Positions 6,255-7,847 of a DNA stretch of 7,847 nt are shown here, piece by piece; within the stretch, counting starts at the first letter, position 1, and each line of letters opens with the position of its first letter. Origin of the DNA: Bacteroidia bacterium. GTDB lineage: Bacteria > Bacteroidota > Bacteroidia > SpSt-205. Made by a program: the position numbers and the translations under genes. Under the pieces are notes generated by a model, which saw only the letters and a program-made list of their open reading frames with translations, had not been told where the DNA came from and searched no databases. The stretch covers positions 1 to 7,847 of the forward strand of contig JANXCJ010000090.1 of the NCBI GenBank assembly GCA_025060275.1. The letters are read 5' to 3'.

Positions 6255-6488
6255 GCAAATAGGCTTGAGAAGAAGTCTCATTAGTCAGCTAAGTCCTTCC
6301 AGGAAGTCTATCCCTGCACTTTGACAGGGGGGAGCCCGCTTATCTGGCATCTCCAAGCCTCGCACCAGCGAGTTTTACCTTTATGGTAGTAGAAAAGATA
6401 GAGGAGGACTAGAGAGATGAAAATCTCCCCCCTGAAGAGGCTCGGTGAAAAGGAGGTAAAATGAGACTTTTCAGAATAAGCCTATTGC
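6255..6488. ncRNA. candidate structured non-coding RNA, class and strand unknown
   Basis: The segment contains complementary strands in correctly nested order. The closing pair is AATAGGCTT (6258-6266) with AAGCCTATT (6478-6486), extended by GC/GC across one bulged A. Inside it, AAGTCTCATT (6273-6282) pairs with AATGAGACTT (6460-6469), 10 of 10. Then AGTCC-T-TCC (6292-6300) pairs with GGA-GGACT (6403-6410). TCTATC (6307-6312) pairs with GATAGA (6397-6402), stacked on the last helix across a 6-nt bulge. The inner loop holds local hairpins: CCTG/CAGG (6313-6328), GGAG/CTCC (6331-6354), CTCGC-ACCA-GCGAG (6359-6372) and TACC/GGTA (6376-6388). A further hairpin, GAGAT-GAAA-ATCTC (6414-6427), has a GNRA loop if read on the plus strand. 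I could not match it to RNase P, SRP, tmRNA, 6S or a known riboswitch, and no clear promoter fixes the strand. No folding energy was computed. Confidence 0.45.
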
Positions 6489-6526
6489 TCTGCTCCAGTA
6501 CTCTCTTCCAAAAGCTTTACACCTCT

Positions 6527-6973
6527 TTACAAGCAGGGGTAAAGATATAACCCCACTCGCCGAATGCCTCTGACGGTATCTTGCCGAATATAAGGCAAAA
6601 TACCTATACGATAGATGCCTGCACTCGCAAAGGAAACATTTCTTGCTATAAAGGTGCGGAAGCGACGATCTCTCCTATACCAGTTTCCCAGCGAGTCCGA
6701 AAACACAAGCTCTATACGAGAGGCTTGCCTAAATCCATCTGGCTGCTGTACCCATAATAGCACATAGAGATTGCGCCATGGATATGTTTCTTCTAATTCT
6801 AAATACATCTCTATTTGACGACATGCACCGGCAGTGGAGAAACGCACCTCTCCCCACACAGTGTCAGGATATATCCATACTTTCTCAGGGAACTTTCTAT
6901 CTATAACTTCTTCCGAGAACTGCTCACAACCCCAGCAAGTCAGAAAGGCCAGCGCTAAGATTCTCACAGCCAT
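6527..6973 (-). CDS. gldH: gliding motility lipoprotein GldH
   Basis: GldH is a lipoprotein needed for gliding in Bacteroidota and belongs to the Gld set linked to type IX secretion; its biochemical role is not established. This 148-residue protein starts with a short hydrophobic leader and a cysteine at 16 (LTCWGCEQFSEE), a loose lipobox with Gly at -1. The family pattern then follows: TYPWRNLYVLLWVQQPDG (63-80), SDSLGNWYR (92-100), and near the C terminus SAGIYRIGILPYIRQDTVRGIRRVGLYL (117-144). These match GldH's 'YpysNLf.f....PdG', 'D..G.W' and 'G.Y.f.i.q.mR...L.gi..vGl' blocks. The length is near the family norm. The sequence is arginine-rich and divergent, so the call rests on this block order. 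Its ATG lies 50 nt inside the preceding aminopeptidase gene, suggesting translational coupling and co-transcription. Confidence 0.8.
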   Translation of the reverse strand: MAVRILALAFLTCWGCEQFSEEVIDRKFPEKVWIYPDTVWGEVRFSTAGACRQIEMYLELEETYPWRNLYVLLWVQQPDGFRQASRIELVFSDSLGNWYRRDRRFRTFIARNVSFASAGIYRIGILPYIRQDTVRGIRRVGLYLYPCL

Positions 6974-7847
6974 TTTCTGTAATCAGAAGATTATTTTCTA
7001 TGCGGATTCCGATTGCTTCGTTAGGCAAGTAAAGCCCCGGCTCACAAGTAATTACCGCTCCGACAGGCAAAGGATCGTACCGAGAGCCCACATCATGCAC
7101 ATCTATACCTAGGAAATGTCCAAGGCCATGTGGGAAAAACTTTTTATAAGCCTGCGGTTCCGCCCCAAGTGGAAGGAGCCCCATACTCATTAGCCCCTCC
7201 TGTATGAAGGCACCCACCTCTTCCTGCCAACTATCCAGAGTTATCCCGGGCCGCAAAATCCCCTGCGCATACCGCTGCACTTCAGCAACCCATTCTAAAT
7301 ACTGACGAGCGCGAGGTGAAGGCTCACCCACAGGGAACGTACGAGTAAGGTCTGCACAATAAAACCCCAATCTCGCTCCGATATCTATTAACACCAGCTC
7401 TCCCCCACTGAGAGGCTTACTATTGAATGTATAGTGTAGAATACAGCCTCTCTCCCCGCTAGCTATGATAGGCGGAAAGGCAGGCTGTCCTCTTCCCCTG
7501 AGGAATATACGGATGATTTCTGCCTCTATTTCATATTCATAGACGCCCTCTCGTAAGAGAGGTAAAACAGCCCGATATGCGTCTTGTGTAAGGGCAATAG
7601 CCTCCTGCATTAGCTTAAGCTCTTCGGGAGCCTTAACCATCCGGAGTCGGGCAAGTATAGGTGCTAACCGATGCAAGGTATGTGCGGGAAATTCCTGCTG
7701 GAGGCGGCGAGCAAAACGATGCGCAGGAGTTGGTACAAACACATGATTCTGGCGGTCATGCTCATTGAAGTCCAAAGCTATACCTTTTGCCCTACTAGCC
7801 ATTCTCCGCCAGAAAGCTGACCACTCTTGAAGAGGTCGTACCTCTCG
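6924..7847 (-). CDS. pepP: Xaa-Pro aminopeptidase (aminopeptidase P, M24 family), N-terminally incomplete in the window
   Basis: This metallopeptidase removes the N-terminal residue from peptides with proline at position 2. The frame stays open to the window edge (upstream residues read REVRPLQEWSAFWRR), so the ATG at 7802 is internal and the start lies outside. The C-terminal 'pita-bread' domain is complete. Counting from that internal Met, all five metal ligands are present: Asp140 (LVLIDIGAR), Asp151 (CADLTRTF), His229 (HGLGHFLG), Glu254 (TCEPGLY) and Glu269 (IRIENN). The substrate-site histidines are also visible (His123 in ILHYTFN, His236 in DVHDVG). The set IDIGAR / DLTRTFPV / GHFLGIDVHD is typical of PepP rather than of methionine aminopeptidase or prolidase, though prolidase is a close alternative. 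The 3' end overlaps gldH by 50 nt. The enzyme is probably cytoplasmic. Confidence 0.92.
   Translation of the reverse strand, partial: REVRPLQEWSAFWRRMASRAKGIALDFNEHDRQNHVFVPTPAHRFARRLQQEFPAHTLHRLAPILARLRMVKAPEELKLMQEAIALTQDAYRAVLPLLREGVYEYEIEAEIIRIFLRGRGQPAFPPIIASGERGCILHYTFNSKPLSGGELVLIDIGARLGFYCADLTRTFPVGEPSPRARQYLEWVAEVQRYAQGILRPGITLDSWQEEVGAFIQEGLMSMGLLPLGAEPQAYKKFFPHGLGHFLGIDVHDVGSRYDPLPVGAVITCEPGLYLPNEAIGIRIENNLLITENGCENLSAGLSDLLGL

Larger units (their letters stand above)
5879..6526. other. long non-coding interval between convergent metE and gldH
   Basis: This 648-nt stretch has no reading frame that looks like a protein. The longest frame, 79 codons at 5934-6173, runs through a repeat copy and shows no recognisable motif. 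I found no tRNA-like TPsiC motif (GGTTCGA), no rRNA, and no clear signature of RNase P RNA, SRP RNA or tmRNA. What it does contain is annotated separately: a weak terminator-like hairpin, a 30-bp repeat pair and a candidate structured RNA. Both flanking genes end here, so the content is not a simple 5' regulatory region for either. Confidence 0.8.

Noticed and set aside
6359..6376. CTCGC-ACCA-GCGAG hairpin followed by TTTT as an intrinsic terminator
   Set aside because: The T-run is short, it is far from metE, and the hairpin fits as an inner arm of the nested RNA structure.
6255..6488. RNase P RNA, SRP RNA, tmRNA or 6S RNA
   Set aside because: Hallmark sequences are missing on both strands: no GAGGAAAGTC/ACAGAA set, no GGAAGGAAGCAGC, no GGTTCGA T-arm. 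The pseudoknot topology also differs from RNase P P2/P4.
6834..7112. 92-codon plus-strand frame opposite gldH and pepP
   Set aside because: It is antisense to two well-supported genes and shows no motif; a shadow frame.

Overview
The window looks like chromosomal DNA from a member of the Bacteroidota. Three things point there: a recognisable GldH gliding-motility lipoprotein, a secreted protein ending in a type IX secretion (T9SS) C-terminal sorting-like domain, and Bacteroidota-type promoter boxes (TAnnTTTG) in front of genes that lack Shine-Dalgarno sequences. The proteins are ordinary housekeeping products; I see no transposase, phage or toxin gene. I cannot name the genus.

Layout. Positions 1-5878 carry five plus-strand genes packed head to tail: the 3' end of a phosphatidylserine synthase (pssA), an unrecognised secreted protein with a T9SS-like tail, a bifunctional phosphoglucose/phosphomannose isomerase, a cation diffusion facilitator with a cysteine-rich tail, and cobalamin-independent methionine synthase (metE). 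Gaps are only 20-39 nt, and the isomerase and transporter genes overlap. Even so, each of the four genes whose start lies in the window has its own exact TAnnTTTG box just upstream, so the block may be a run of separately promoted genes rather than one operon. Positions 6527-7847 hold two overlapping minus-strand genes: an M24-family aminopeptidase P (5' end outside the window) followed by gldH.

Between the convergent metE and gldH genes lies a 648-nt stretch (5879-6526) without a credible protein gene. It holds a pair of nearly identical 30-bp direct repeats 35 bp apart (CRISPR-like dimensions, only two copies, no cas gene). It also holds a segment at about 6255-6488 with a nested set of long-range complementary strands (9, 10, 8 and 6 bp) plus several local hairpins. 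I read that segment as a candidate structured non-coding RNA of unidentified class, and it is the most interesting part of the window.

The genes do not form one pathway. They cover membrane lipid synthesis, sugar-phosphate interconversion, metal export, methionine synthesis, peptide turnover and surface motility/secretion. The least described items are the intergenic RNA candidate, the repeat pair, the short-leader promoter arrangement and the orphan secreted protein.
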